From contig CANGYQ010000005.1 of the NCBI GenBank assembly GCA_947458745.1, positions 310,001 through 374,000 on the forward strand: a DNA stretch of 64,000 nucleotides, given 5' to 3'. The stretch is from Bryobacteraceae bacterium (GTDB lineage: Bacteria; Acidobacteriota; Terriglobia; Bryobacterales; Bryobacteraceae). Shown here piece by piece: positions 1 to 8,833 of the stretch (positions are counted from its first letter, which is position 1; each line of letters starts with the position of its first letter). A model generated the notes under the pieces. It saw nothing but the letters and a program-made list of their open reading frames with translations. It was not told where the DNA came from and made no database searches. Made by a program: the position numbers and the translations under genes.

Positions 1-1
1 C

Positions 2-622
2 TCGCTCGCCATGGCCTACGCCCGCTCCGGTGACGAGAACCGTGCCACCGCAATGCTCTCCAAGCTCGAATCGATGCCCGCCCAGGCCCGCTTAGTAGAA
101 GGCCTGATCGACTACCGCAAGGAGCGCTACGCCGAAGCGCGGCCCAAGCTGGAAGAAGCCTTGCGCCTGGACCCCACGCTCACACCCGCTCTCGTGGCGG
201 TCGCGCGACTGAATTTGCTAGAAGGCCAGAATGACGCCGCCATTCCGCAGTTTGAGCAAGTGCTGGCACGGACGCCCCAGGACGCGGAATCCACCTATCA
301 GTTGGGCGTGCTCTATGACCGCGTCAACCGCTCTGCTGACGCCCGCTTGAGGCTCGCCCGAGCCCTTGCCCTACGCGCCAACTACGCTGACCCGCACTAT
401 CAACTGGCCCGCATTGACTTCAGGGAGCGTAAGTTTGCTGAAGCTCTGGCCCACTTGGATATCGCCGTAAAGATCCTGCCCAAGCAGGAAGCGATTCACT
501 TACTGCTCGCGCGCACCTATCAGGCCTTGGGCCGCAAAGCTGACTCCGAACGCGAGTTCGCGACGGTGCGACAGCTGAAGCAGGAGACGACGGAGCGTCA
601 CAAGTTGACGCTGATTCCGTAG
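2..622 (+). CDS. TPR-repeat protein, C-terminal part
   Basis: The frame is open to the left edge, so the N-terminus lies outside the window; the first ATG at 11 is probably internal. The visible ~205 residues are consecutive ~34-residue tetratricopeptide repeats with the usual spacing of small and aromatic residues (for example ALVAVARLNLLEGQ and STYQLGVLYDRVNRSADA). TPR arrays are protein-interaction scaffolds with no catalysis of their own. In this lineage such proteins often sit beside TonB-dependent receptors, as here (receptor at 1577) and again near 59.5-62 kb. The partner is unknown. A 50-base gap separates it from the regulator gene, so co-transcription is possible. Confidence 0.8.
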   Translation, partial: SLAMAYARSGDENRATAMLSKLESMPAQARLVEGLIDYRKERYAEARPKLEEALRLDPTLTPALVAVARLNLLEGQNDAAIPQFEQVLARTPQDAESTYQLGVLYDRVNRSADARLRLARALALRANYADPHYQLARIDFRERKFAEALAHLDIAVKILPKQEAIHLLLARTYQALGRKADSEREFATVRQLKQETTERHKLTLIP

Positions 623-672
623 CCAGCCAAAACTATCTCACCGTTCGCTTGCTCCATTGGTCCCCTTCTGAT

Positions 673-1527
673 ATGGTTTGCGTGGCCATGCTACGGGATC
701 TATCAGAATCCGACTTTCAACGCTTCTGGCGCCGCTTGCAGCAACTGGGCCTGAATGCTTATGAATCCCGCAGCTACCTGGTGCTGATCGGCCCCCCGCG
801 ATTCAAGGCCCTGGAACTGGCTGCCCGGGCGCAGGTGCCGCGGCAGAAGATTTACGAAGTACTGGATGCACTGGTAGAAAAAGGCTTCGCCCAGGTGGTG
901 CAGGAAAAGACAAAGCTCTTTTCCGCCGTGGACCCTGACTTAGCGATCCCTTCCTACATCGAGCGGCGCAGCCAGCAGTTGGCGCATGAGTTGGCGGCCC
1001 AATCACGCGTGGGCGATTCGTTGGTGCTCGATCTCAAGGCGGCGCATTCAGAAGGTCAAGGCGGCCGCGGCACGCTGGACTATCTGCGGATTGTCAGCGA
1101 CTCCGGCCAGACCGCCGCCCAGTACCGCCGCTTACTGCGCGATGTGGAGCATGAGTATCTGGAGTTCTCCCGGCCGCCTTATGCCGTGGACCCGTTTGAT
1201 GAGCAGTTAGTGAAGCTCGCTTGCCAGCGCGGTGTCCGGTGCCGCTTGCTGGTGGAAGCCGGCACGCTCGATGAACCGCACCGCCTCCGGCTGGCTGAGT
1301 ACGCGGCGGCCGGCGTCGAGGTCCGTGAAACGGCCGTTCTGCCCTTGAAGTTGGCCCTCTTTGATGGCGTCCAGGGTCTGGTGGCGTTACTAGACCCCGT
1401 GTTGACCAAGCCCAGTTGGACCTCCATCATCTTTGACCATCGCGGCTTCGGCGAAGCGATGAAGGGTCTGTTTGAGGCCCACTGGCTGAAAGCGGGCACC
1501 CAGAATGCGCCTGAGCCGGATCGGTAG
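673..1527 (+). CDS. TrmB-family transcriptional regulator
   Basis: A ~285-residue protein with an N-terminal winged helix-turn-helix (LELAARAQVPRQKIYEVLDA, then VEKGF) of the TrmB/MarR-like type, and a C-terminal region resembling the TrmB effector domain. TrmB proteins are sugar-responsive regulators best known from archaea and found in some bacteria. The ATG at 673 is used; a TTG at 649 and an ATG at 688 are alternatives, and a weak TATGGT 10 nt before 688 would favour 688. None has a Shine-Dalgarno sequence. The gene ends 50 bases before the start of a TonB-dependent receptor, so control of nutrient uptake is a reasonable but unproven guess. Confidence 0.75.
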   Translation: MVCVAMLRDLSESDFQRFWRRLQQLGLNAYESRSYLVLIGPPRFKALELAARAQVPRQKIYEVLDALVEKGFAQVVQEKTKLFSAVDPDLAIPSYIERRSQQLAHELAAQSRVGDSLVLDLKAAHSEGQGGRGTLDYLRIVSDSGQTAAQYRRLLRDVEHEYLEFSRPPYAVDPFDEQLVKLACQRGVRCRLLVEAGTLDEPHRLRLAEYAAAGVEVRETAVLPLKLALFDGVQGLVALLDPVLTKPSWTSIIFDHRGFGEAMKGLFEAHWLKAGTQNAPEPDR

Positions 1528-1563
1528 CGGGTTCGGTCACCGGTCCGCCTGGAAGCGGCCCGT

Positions 1564-1569
1564 TACAAT
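1564..1569 (+). promoter_or_regulatory. -10-like TACAAT before the TonB receptor
   Basis: TACAAT ends 7 nt before the ATG at 1577, which places the expected transcription start at the start codon (leaderless). No Shine-Dalgarno sequence lies between. It supports 1577 rather than the upstream in-frame ATG at 1505, which lies inside the regulator gene. Confidence 0.6.
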
Positions 1570-1576
1570 AAGGCTA

Positions 1577-4500
1577 ATGGGACGTTTGCTTCTCCTTCTT
1601 GCAGCGATTGAATGGGCGACGGTGTGCGCCTGGGCGCAGTCGCCCCTGGCGACAGTGACGGGTCTGGCGAAAGACCCTAGTGGCGCGGCCGTGCCCGGTG
1701 CCACCGTTAAGTTGACCAACGAGGCCACCGGAGTGGAACGGCAACTCTCGACCAATGAAGCCGGTGCCTACACCTTCGCCAATCTTCAGCCGGGCCGTTA
1801 TCGTTTAGAAGCCACCGCCAAAGGCTTCCGCGATCTCGCCGTCACGGCCCTTGACGCGGCCGCGTACCGCACCATCCGCCAGGATCTGCCGTTTACCGTG
1901 GCCGATGTCGGCACGCAGGTTTCGGTGACCGCCAGCGGTGCCATCGTGACCGAAACCCCGTCCGTCGCCATCTCCCTCAATGCGCGCCAACTGCTGGAAC
2001 TGCCAACGAACCTCCGCAGCGTCTACAACAACTCCGGCGATTCCGGCCTGATGGCGCAGATCATGCCGTTGACCATTCCCGGCGTCCTACAAGTGGGCGC
2101 GGGCGCGGCCTGGATCACTCCCGGTGCGGGCGCCAATTCGGTGAAGGTGAAGGTGGACGGCATCGAAACCAACTTCGGCAACTTTGGCACAGCCGACCCG
2201 GTCTCGCAGCCCTCCATGGAATCGGTGGAAGAGTTCACCGCCAACATCATGACCAACCGCGCCGAATTCGGTGGCATGGGCGCCATCACCTCGGTCACCA
2301 AATCCGGCAACAACGGCCTGCATGGCGGCATCTTCTGGTTCGGCCGCAACTCCGCGCTCGATGCCCGGAACACGTTTGCGACGGCCAAGCCCTTCCAGAA
2401 CATCCACAACTATGGCGGCACCCTCTCGGGTCCGGTGAAGAAGGACAAGACGTTTTTCTACGCTAACTTTGACGGCATCCGCGGCTCTCGCGCTTATCTG
2501 TTTTCGCCGAATGTCCCCACGCTCGCGATGCGGGATGGTGACTTCACGGGTGCCGCCGCGCTCCGCAATCCCTTCCCTGGCCAGACACCCTTCCAAGGCA
2601 ACCGGATCCTGCCGCAGTTCTTGAGCCCGCAGGCCTTGCGCGCGCAGGAACAGTTCTTCCCGCTGCCCAACTTCGGCGCCGCCAACCTGACCGCCGCCAA
2701 CTATCGCGCCGCCTTCAACGGCCCCGAAGAGCACCGCATCTTTGAAGTGCGCCTGGACCACAACTGGTCATCGAAGCACCAGAGCTTCGCCCGCTATCAA
2801 TACAAGAACTCCGACTACATGATCCCCGGCGCTCGCACCGCACTTCCGCCCCAGAGCGTGGGCACGTCGTCCAACTGGCGCACCGTGAATTTCTTCACCC
2901 TGGGCGATGTCTTTAATCTGTCACCCACGTTGGTAAATGAGTTCCGCGCGGGGGGGCTGGCGCTGGGTTCCAAGTCCGATGCGGATTTGCGGGGCCAAGC
3001 CGTCCTCTCGAAGCTGGGCATTGCCGGCTTGCCGGACCGGACCGGGATCAGGGGGCTGCCGGTGATCACCATCACGGGCTTGAGCGCCACCGGCCAGACA
3101 CTGCTGAATCCAGTTAATGATGGCCATTGGCAGGTCTCTGACAACCTCACCTGGGTGAAGGGCCGCCACACGATCAAGACCGGTTTTGAGGTCGTCCACT
3201 GGTTCGTCAACCGGTACCTCACCACCGCTTCCGGCCTGTTTGGAGCGTACGACTTTACGCCGCGTTACACCGGCAACGCCTACGCTGACTTCCTGCTGGG
3301 ATTGCCCACCACCGTGACGCGGCTCGACCCCTTTCCAGTCCAATACAACCGCTGGACCGACTATGCGTTCTACATCCAGGACGACTGGAAAGTCTCCTCG
3401 CGCCTGACGTTGAGCTACGGCCTCCGCTATGAGTACAACCAGCCGGTGACCGCGCGCGACGGCAACATTTATTCGTTCGACCCGAAATCCGGCAGCGTCA
3501 TCATTCCGGACAACAACGCCCGGCGTCTGTTCAGCCCCGCCTTCCCGGCCACCGTGCCGATCATCACGGCTGATTCCGTGGGCCTCCCGGCCAGCCTGCG
3601 CAAGGCCGACAAGAACAACTGGGCTCCGCGCTTTGGCCTCAGTTATCAGCTCAACCCGAAGACGGTTATCCGGGCCGGGTGGGGAACTTATTGGGCGCAT
3701 TACTCCGGTGTGATTGCCGCCGCGCTGGCCAGCGGCCCTTATGCCTTAACCAGCACGATCAACAATCCGCCCGCCGCGCCAGCGTACACGTTGGCGAATC
3801 CGTTCGGATCCCCCTCCACTCCGGGTACCATCAACCTGAACGGCATTGCCGGCGACCTGCGCAACTCCTACGCCATGCAGTACACGCTCACGGTAGAGCG
3901 CGAAGTGCTGCGGGATCTGGGCCTGCGTGTCAGCTACATCGGCTCCAAGGCGTCGCAGTTGCCCTACCAGCGCAACCTGAACCAGCCGGTTGCCTCCACC
4001 ACGGCCTTCACCGCCGCCCGGCGACCCTACCCGCTCTACAACAACGTGATCTTCGCCGAGAACGGCGCCAACTCGCTCTATAGCGGCTTGCAGGTGCAGG
4101 TGAACAAGCGCTTCAGCCAGGGCCTCTCGTTTTCGTCGGCCTGGACCTGGGCCAAGCAACTCTCGGATGTCGATGACACCGGCAGCGCGGAGCTGAACAC
4201 CACCATCGAAAACAGCTACGACCGCCGCCGCGATCGCGCCAACTCCTACAGCGTGCCGCGACACCAGTGGATGAACCAGATCCTCTATGAGCTGCCGTTC
4301 TTCAAGGCCCCGGGCTTGGCCCAGAAGGTGCTGGGCGGCTGGCAGACTAACGTCCTGATGAACGCCTCCACCGGCAACTTCCTGACGCCCGTCTTCGCGG
4401 GGAGTGACCCGTCGGGCACCAACACCATCGGCGGCCGCCCCGATGTTGCCTCCACCGTCAGCTACACGAAATCGCTCACCAACTGGTTTGACCGCACGGC

Positions 4501-4792
4501 CTTCACGGTCCCGCCCACCGGCTCCGGCCGCTTCGGCAACGCCGCCCGTAACAGCATCGTCGGCCCCGGCTATGTCATCTTCAACTTCGGCGTGATGAAG
4601 AACATCAAGATGGAGCGCGCGGGCAACGTGCAGTTAGGTGCCTCGTTCCAGAACTTGTTCAACCACGTTAACTACGGCCAGCCCAACATGACGGTGAACA
4701 ACGTCAACGGTGGCGTTATCACCTCGACTCACATCTTCCCGCCCGCGGGAAGCGCTCGGACGGGGCAGTTGAGCTTGCGTTGGATGTTTTAG
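1577..4792 (+). CDS. TonB-dependent receptor, Oar-like, with carboxypeptidase-regulatory-like domain
   Basis: A ~1070-residue outer-membrane protein. A signal peptide (MGRLLLLLAAIEWATVCAWA) is followed by a carboxypeptidase-regulatory-like beta domain (VTGLAKDPSGAAVPGATVKL), a plug domain (VKVDGIETNFG, then SMESVEEFTANIMTNRAEFG) and a large C-terminal beta barrel. This is the expanded Oar/TonB family of Acidobacteriota, thought to take up polymers or chelates across the outer membrane. The longer reading from 1505 would overlap the regulator and bury the signal peptide, so the ATG at 1577 is chosen. The substrate cannot be told from the sequence. The upstream TrmB-type regulator and TPR protein may form a functional set with it. 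Confidence 0.9.
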   Translation: MGRLLLLLAAIEWATVCAWAQSPLATVTGLAKDPSGAAVPGATVKLTNEATGVERQLSTNEAGAYTFANLQPGRYRLEATAKGFRDLAVTALDAAAYRTIRQDLPFTVADVGTQVSVTASGAIVTETPSVAISLNARQLLELPTNLRSVYNNSGDSGLMAQIMPLTIPGVLQVGAGAAWITPGAGANSVKVKVDGIETNFGNFGTADPVSQPSMESVEEFTANIMTNRAEFGGMGAITSVTKSGNNGLHGGIFWFGRNSALDARNTFATAKPFQNIHNYGGTLSGPVKKDKTFFYANFDGIRGSRAYLFSPNVPTLAMRDGDFTGAAALRNPFPGQTPFQGNRILPQFLSPQALRAQEQFFPLPNFGAANLTAANYRAAFNGPEEHRIFEVRLDHNWSSKHQSFARYQYKNSDYMIPGARTALPPQSVGTSSNWRTVNFFTLGDVFNLSPTLVNEFRAGGLALGSKSDADLRGQAVLSKLGIAGLPDRTGIRGLPVITITGLSATGQTLLNPVNDGHWQVSDNLTWVKGRHTIKTGFEVVHWFVNRYLTTASGLFGAYDFTPRYTGNAYADFLLGLPTTVTRLDPFPVQYNRWTDYAFYIQDDWKVSSRLTLSYGLRYEYNQPVTARDGNIYSFDPKSGSVIIPDNNARRLFSPAFPATVPIITADSVGLPASLRKADKNNWAPRFGLSYQLNPKTVIRAGWGTYWAHYSGVIAAALASGPYALTSTINNPPAAPAYTLANPFGSPSTPGTINLNGIAGDLRNSYAMQYTLTVEREVLRDLGLRVSYIGSKASQLPYQRNLNQPVASTTAFTAARRPYPLYNNVIFAENGANSLYSGLQVQVNKRFSQGLSFSSAWTWAKQLSDVDDTGSAELNTTIENSYDRRRDRANSYSVPRHQWMNQILYELPFFKAPGLAQKVLGGWQTNVLMNASTGNFLTPVFAGSDPSGTNTIGGRPDVASTVSYTKSLTNWFDRTAFTVPPTGSGRFGNAARNSIVGPGYVIFNFGVMKNIKMERAGNVQLGASFQNLFNHVNYGQPNMTVNNVNGGVITSTHIFPPAGSARTGQLSLRWMF

Positions 4793-4808
4793 CTGTCTGC
4801 CAGGGCAT

Positions 4809-4814
4809 TACAAT
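4809..4814 (+). promoter_or_regulatory. -10-like TACAAT before vapB
   Basis: TACAAT ends 6 nt before the ATG at 4821, consistent with leaderless transcription of the VapBC pair from its own promoter. Confidence 0.6.
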
Positions 4815-4820
4815 GGCCTT

Positions 4821-5153
4821 ATGGGGCTGACCATCGATAACGCCGAAGTGCTGCGGCTAGTTAGCCAAGTGGTTCAGATGACGGGCGAGACCGAAACAGA
4901 GGCGATACGCCATGCGCTCGAAGTGCAACGCGCGCTCCTGGGCGTGGACCTTGCAGCCCGGGCCGCCCGGCACGAGGCCTTTCTGAAGATGTTTTGGGCA
5001 ACGGTTCCAGACGGTGTGCTGCCCGACCACGAAGCGCAGCTCCGGCTCTTTGATCAAGCCACGGAGCGCAACCGCCAGCGCCCCGCGATGTCTTCTATTG
5101 CCGAGACGCCGGAAGACCGGGGTTGGACCCGCGAGGATCTTTACCGCCGGTGA
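4821..5153 (+). CDS. VapB-like antitoxin (type II TA)
   Basis: A 110-residue protein whose first ~45 residues (MGLTIDNAEVLRLVSQVVQM, then a TETEAIRHAL helix) match the Rv0623/PSK-type antitoxin pattern: a short DNA-binding beta-helix element. The C-terminal part is longer than usual and ends in TREDLYRR, the type of tail that enters the toxin groove. Its TGA stop overlaps the GTG start of the PIN-domain toxin (GTGA), so the pair is translationally coupled. Because the partner toxin is frameshifted, the antitoxin may now be functionally orphaned. The family assignment rests on pattern and context only. Confidence 0.75.
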   Translation: MGLTIDNAEVLRLVSQVVQMTGETETEAIRHALEVQRALLGVDLAARAARHEAFLKMFWATVPDGVLPDHEAQLRLFDQATERNRQRPAMSSIAETPEDRGWTREDLYRR

Positions 5154-5576
5154 CCGCGCTGATTGATACCAATCTTCTGGTCTACCGCTACGACCGGCGC
5201 TTCCCAGCGAAACAACGGATCGCCACGGACGTGTTGAGGCGGGGTATTGTCTCCGGTTCGCTACGGCTGCCACACCAAGCAATCATTGAATTCGTCGCCG
5301 CCGTGACGCGGCCCATCCGGGGGAACTAATTCTGACCCAGGCGGAAGCGCTCCGGGAGGCGGAAGAGTTGCTGAAGCAGTTTGCCGTGCTCTATCCCAAT
5401 GAGGCCATCGTTCGCGAAGCCGTGCGCGGTTGTGCCACCTATCAGTTGAGCTGGTTCGACGCGCATCTTTGGGCTTATGCCGAATGCAACGGCATTCCGG
5501 AGATCTGGTCCGAGGCTTTCAACATGACCGCCTGTATGGCTCCGTCCGCTCGGTCAATCCGTTTGCCCTCACATAG
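5150..5576 (+). pseudogene. VapC PIN-domain toxin, two frameshifts
   Basis: A PIN-domain RNase toxin read from a GTG at 5150 (VTALIDTNLLVYRYD, with the first catalytic Asp) through AIIEFVAAVTRP. The frame then breaks at a run of five G (5319-5323). Restoring one G gives RPIRGELILTQAEALREA and continues into SWFDAHLWAYAE with the next catalytic Asp. A second break lies at the TTT of 5517-5519; restoring one T gives the standard PIN ending SEAFQHDRLYGSVRSVNPF and a stop at 5574-5576. Both lesions are single-base losses in short homopolymers, so either this is a genuinely decayed toxin or the assembly has indel errors here. As given, no full-length PIN protein can be made. Confidence 0.8.
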
Positions 5577-5601
5577 CTGCATAGCCGATATAACCGGCTG
5601 A

Positions 5602-7966
5602 ATGCCTCCGGAATACTTAGCTCTGCCCATGCCCGAGAACCTTGCCGGCCAGCGGATTGGCCAATACACCGTCGTCGAAAAGATCGGCGAGGGCGGCATG
5701 GGCGCGGTGTGGAAAGCGCGGGATGAGAAGCTGGGGCGTTATGCGGCGCTGAAGTTTCTGGGTCGCCTCGATGACGCGGACCGGCGGGTCCGCTTTGCTC
5801 TTGAAGCCCGCGCGGCCTCCGCGCTGAATCATCCCGGGATTGTCACCATCTACGACATCCTGGAACCCGACGGCCGGGCCTGCATTGCGATGGAATACGT
5901 CGAAGGCCAGACGCTGGGCACGGTGATTCCAGCGGGTGGCTTGGCGGCCAAGGAACTGCTGGCGCTGGCCATCCAGCTGGCGGACGCACTGGCGGTGGCG
6001 CACAAGGGCGGCGTGGTCCACCGGGACTGAAAACCAGGCAACGTGATGGTCACCCCCGAAGGCCGCGCGAAGCTGCTCGACTTTGGCTTGGCGAAGCTGG
6101 CAGAGATCATGGCCCCGGGCGAAGATGGCCTGACGCAAACCGTCGCCCCTTCACCTCACACGGCCCAGGGGGCCATCCTGGGCACGGTGAACTACATGTC
6201 ACCGGAGCAGGCGCAAGGCAAGCCGGTGGACGCCCGCAGCGACATTTTCAGCCTGGGCGCAGTCTTTTATGAGATGGCCACCGGGCACAAGGCGTTTTCC
6301 GGCGATACGACGATCTCCACCATCACCGCGATTCTCCGCGATGAGCCCAAGCCGATCAGCGGCGAAGTGCCCACGATGCCGCGTGAAGTGGAGCGTGTGA
6401 TCGCCCGCTGCCTGCGCAAGGAGCCGGATCGGCGGTTTCAGACGGCGATCGATGTACGGAGCGCGCTGGAAGAGGCGCAGGAGGAGTTGCGCGGCGGCTC
6501 CACGGTACGGCAGCCGGACAGCACGCCGTCACTGGCGGTCGCGCCGATCGCCAAGCCCACCGCAAGGTTCGGGCTGATTGCCGCCGGGGTGGCGCTGCTG
6601 GCTGCGCTGGGTGCGGGGGGTGCTTGGGTGCTCACGCGGAAGCCGAAAGCACCTCCAGCCGCCGCCGTGGTGGTGCGCACGCTGCTTGAGAATCTGCCCG
6701 GCAAGAAGAGTTACCCTACCTTCTCGCCCGATGGACGGATGATCGTGTTCGCGAGGGACGGCGGCATTGAGGGGCAGCATCCCGACATCTTCGTGACGCT
6801 GGCCAATGGCGAATGCACGCCGGTGCGACTCACCTCCAGGCCAGCTACTTTGCAATTCGCGCCGTTCTACTCGCCAAACGGCAGCCGCTTTTACTTCGGC
6901 CGCACCGCCGCCGAAACGATCCCCACCATCTACTCCATCCCTGCGTTGGGAGGTGCCGAGACGCGCGTTATGCGAGGCGCGCAACCGGCCGTATCTCTTG
7001 GATCGGGACTGGCAGCACCCACGGCTACTGCCTCCCAACGTCACGTTGGGTGCGTTGGCGCCCGATGGGAAACGGTCTGTGCGTGCCGTTCGGGTCCGCG
7101 TCGCCCCGGTCTACCGGATGGCGGCGTTTCCGGGGACAGGCAAGCCAACCGCCGAAAAGGTGCTGGACTCGCCGCGGGTGGAAGACTCACCGCAATGGTC
7201 GCCCGACGGCACTCGCATGGTGGTTTCATCCTTGCGGACCGGCCGCTTTGAGCTCTGGCTGTGGGACGCACAGATGTCCAACAGGCGGGCCATTTTTGAC
7301 CAGGCGTCCAGCATTACCAGCTTACCGGTCTGGTCCCCCGATGGCCAATGGCTCGCCTTTGATAGCCGCGTGGGCAGCACCCGCGGTGACATTTGGGTGA
7401 TGCGGCCGGAGGGGGGCGAATCTCGACGCTTGACGCTGGACCCCACCGAAGAGATCAATCCCTGCTTTGACCACACGGGCGAAAACGTCTATTTCTCTTC
7501 CACTCGGACCGGAACCGTTCAGCTCTTTCGGGTGCCTTTCCGCGGAGGACCAGCGGTGCAGGTAACGCGCGGTGGCGGCTATGCCTGCCAAGCCTCCGGC
7601 GATGGGAAGTATCCCTACTACCTGCAGGAACGCTCCGCCGCGAATGGTTTGTGGCGCATCGACCTGGCCAGCAGCCGCGAAGAGATGGTTCTTCCGCAGC
7701 TTCAGAACCGTAACTGGAAGCTGTTGCCGGATGGTGTCTACTTCCTGGATGTGGGCGACCGCGCCTCACTGGGCTTCGGCGCAGCGGTCCCCGGGGAGGT
7801 GAAGTTCTACCGTTTCTCCACCCGCCGGGTAGAGAAATTGGGCTTCTACACACCACGGCCCATCGCCGCCCTGGGTATCAATGTCTCCGCTGACCGCAAG
7901 TGGGTCTATTTCTCACTGATTGGTAATGAGCGCAGCGAGCTGCAGCTGACGGAGAATCTGCCGTAG
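5602..7966 (+). pseudogene. Ser/Thr protein kinase with TolB/WD40-like propeller, disrupted
   Basis: A Hanks-type kinase: glycine loop IGEGGMGAVWKARD, VAIK-type lysine in YAALKFLG, then VVHRD. A TGA at 6028-6030 takes the place of the Leu/Ile codon in HRDxKPGN, and the same frame resumes with KPGNVMV, LLDFGLAKL (DFG) and SPEQAQGKPVDARSDIFSLG. A transmembrane helix follows (about 6565-6640), then a periplasmic/extracytoplasmic beta-propeller. The propeller frame shifts between about 6970 and 7060: the first frame runs on uselessly to 7251, while WSPDG and TRMVVSS propeller blades continue in the +1 frame to 7966. Kinase-propeller fusions are common in Acidobacteriota. With both lesions the gene should be dead; local sequence error is the alternative. 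A weak TATAAC sits 7 nt before the ATG. Confidence 0.8.
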
Positions 7967-8203
7967 CTATCGGTGGTTCCGGCATCTGGCGAGTTCATCC
8001 CGGTTCCCCACGGCTCAGCTTTGGGCCCCTGGCGGGCCGCCACAACAACTAGGTCTGCGCAAGCGGTTCAGGCGCCAGCCGCATGGAAGCTGCGCTTCCG
8101 CCCCTGACCTGACTCGCAACTATTTTTTATGCTCAGACCGGTTCTCGAAACCGGACGCGTCTGCACCTTCGTCTATATGGCTGTGAGAAGGAGGACTAAC
8201 CTA
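7967..8203 (+). promoter_or_regulatory. Intergenic region and probable leader of the BON gene
   Basis: This 237-base stretch has no convincing gene. It contains two small hairpins: GGAAGC-TGC-GCTTCC (8085-8099) and CCGGTT-CTCGA-AACCGG (8138-8154). An AT-rich TATTTTTTAT at 8121-8130 is the best -10 candidate; a start near 8133 would give a ~70-nt leader containing the second hairpin and ending in a strong GGAGG before the ATG at 8204. Unlike most genes in the window, this gene appears to have a real 5' leader. Confidence 0.4.
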
Positions 8204-8737
8204 ATGAAACTCACCAACCAGATTCTGGCTGTTGTCCTCGCGACCATGCCGGTCGCGATGTTCGCGGCCCCCAATAACCAAGCCCCGGCGCTGACGAAGA
8301 CCGAAAAGCAGGTGCGGCACGAGTTACTGATGCTGCCTTTCCTGTCGATTTACGATAACGTCAGCTTCCAGGTTGATGGCGATAAAGTGACCCTGTCCGG
8401 TCACGTCATCCGTCCGACGCTGAAGACCGACGCGGAGCGTGTGGTGCGGCGCCTGGAAGGCGTCTCTTCCGTTGAGAACAACATCGAGTTGTTGCCGCTA
8501 TCGCCCTTCGATAACGCGCTGCGGCTCCGGGTGGCCCAAGCCATCTACGGCTATGGTCCCTTGAACCGTTACGCGCTGGGGGCGCAGCCGCCCATCCGCA
8601 TCATTGTCAAGAACGGCAACGTCACCCTGGAAGGCGTCGTCGGTAACGCAATGGATCGCAATTTGGCCTTCATCCGCGCCAACGGTGTAAGTGGTGTGTT
8701 CTCCGTCACCAACAGTCTTGGAGTGTCCTCCTCCTAA
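8204..8737 (+). CDS. Secreted protein with two BON domains
   Basis: A 177-residue protein with a signal peptide (MKLTNQILAVVLATMPVAMFA) and two BON domains. The first covers about residues 35-95 (VSFQVDGDKVTLSGHVIRPT, then VEGVSSVENNIEL-type ending) and the second about 105-175 (IRIIVKNGNVTLEGVVGN). BON domains are small alpha/beta modules of periplasmic proteins such as OsmY, thought to bind phospholipid or protect the envelope under stress. The ATG at 8204 is chosen because GGAGG lies about 10 bases upstream and the signal peptide starts there; the upstream in-frame ATG at 8129 would bury it. An intrinsic terminator follows at 8771. Confidence 0.85.
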   Translation: MKLTNQILAVVLATMPVAMFAAPNNQAPALTKTEKQVRHELLMLPFLSIYDNVSFQVDGDKVTLSGHVIRPTLKTDAERVVRRLEGVSSVENNIELLPLSPFDNALRLRVAQAIYGYGPLNRYALGAQPPIRIIVKNGNVTLEGVVGNAMDRNLAFIRANGVSGVFSVTNSLGVSSS

Positions 8738-8770
8738 GTTGTTTCCTGGCGTTGGACTCTTCTTGTGAAA

Positions 8771-8802
8771 CCGGGCTGCCTTTGGGTAGCCCGGCTTTTT
8801 TT
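8771..8802 (+). terminator. Rho-independent terminator after the BON gene
   Basis: CCGGGCTGCC / TTTG loop / GGTAGCCCGG forms a 10-bp stem with one G-T pair, followed directly by C and seven T. It lies 34 bases after the BON stop codon and before the next promoter. Confidence 0.85.
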
Positions 8803-8821
8803 GCTGGATCGCCCACTGCGA

Positions 8822-8827
8822 TAGAAT
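8822..8827 (+). promoter_or_regulatory. -10-like TAGAAT before the aldo/keto reductase
   Basis: TAGAAT ends 6 nt before the ATG at 8834, right behind the terminator of the previous gene. Leaderless start expected. Confidence 0.6.
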
Positions 8828-8833
8828 TTGGCC

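Noticed and set aside
6028-6030. TGA read as selenocysteine in the kinase
   Set aside because: The position is the hydrophobic residue of HRDxK, never Cys or Sec, and no SECIS-like hairpin is evident right after it.
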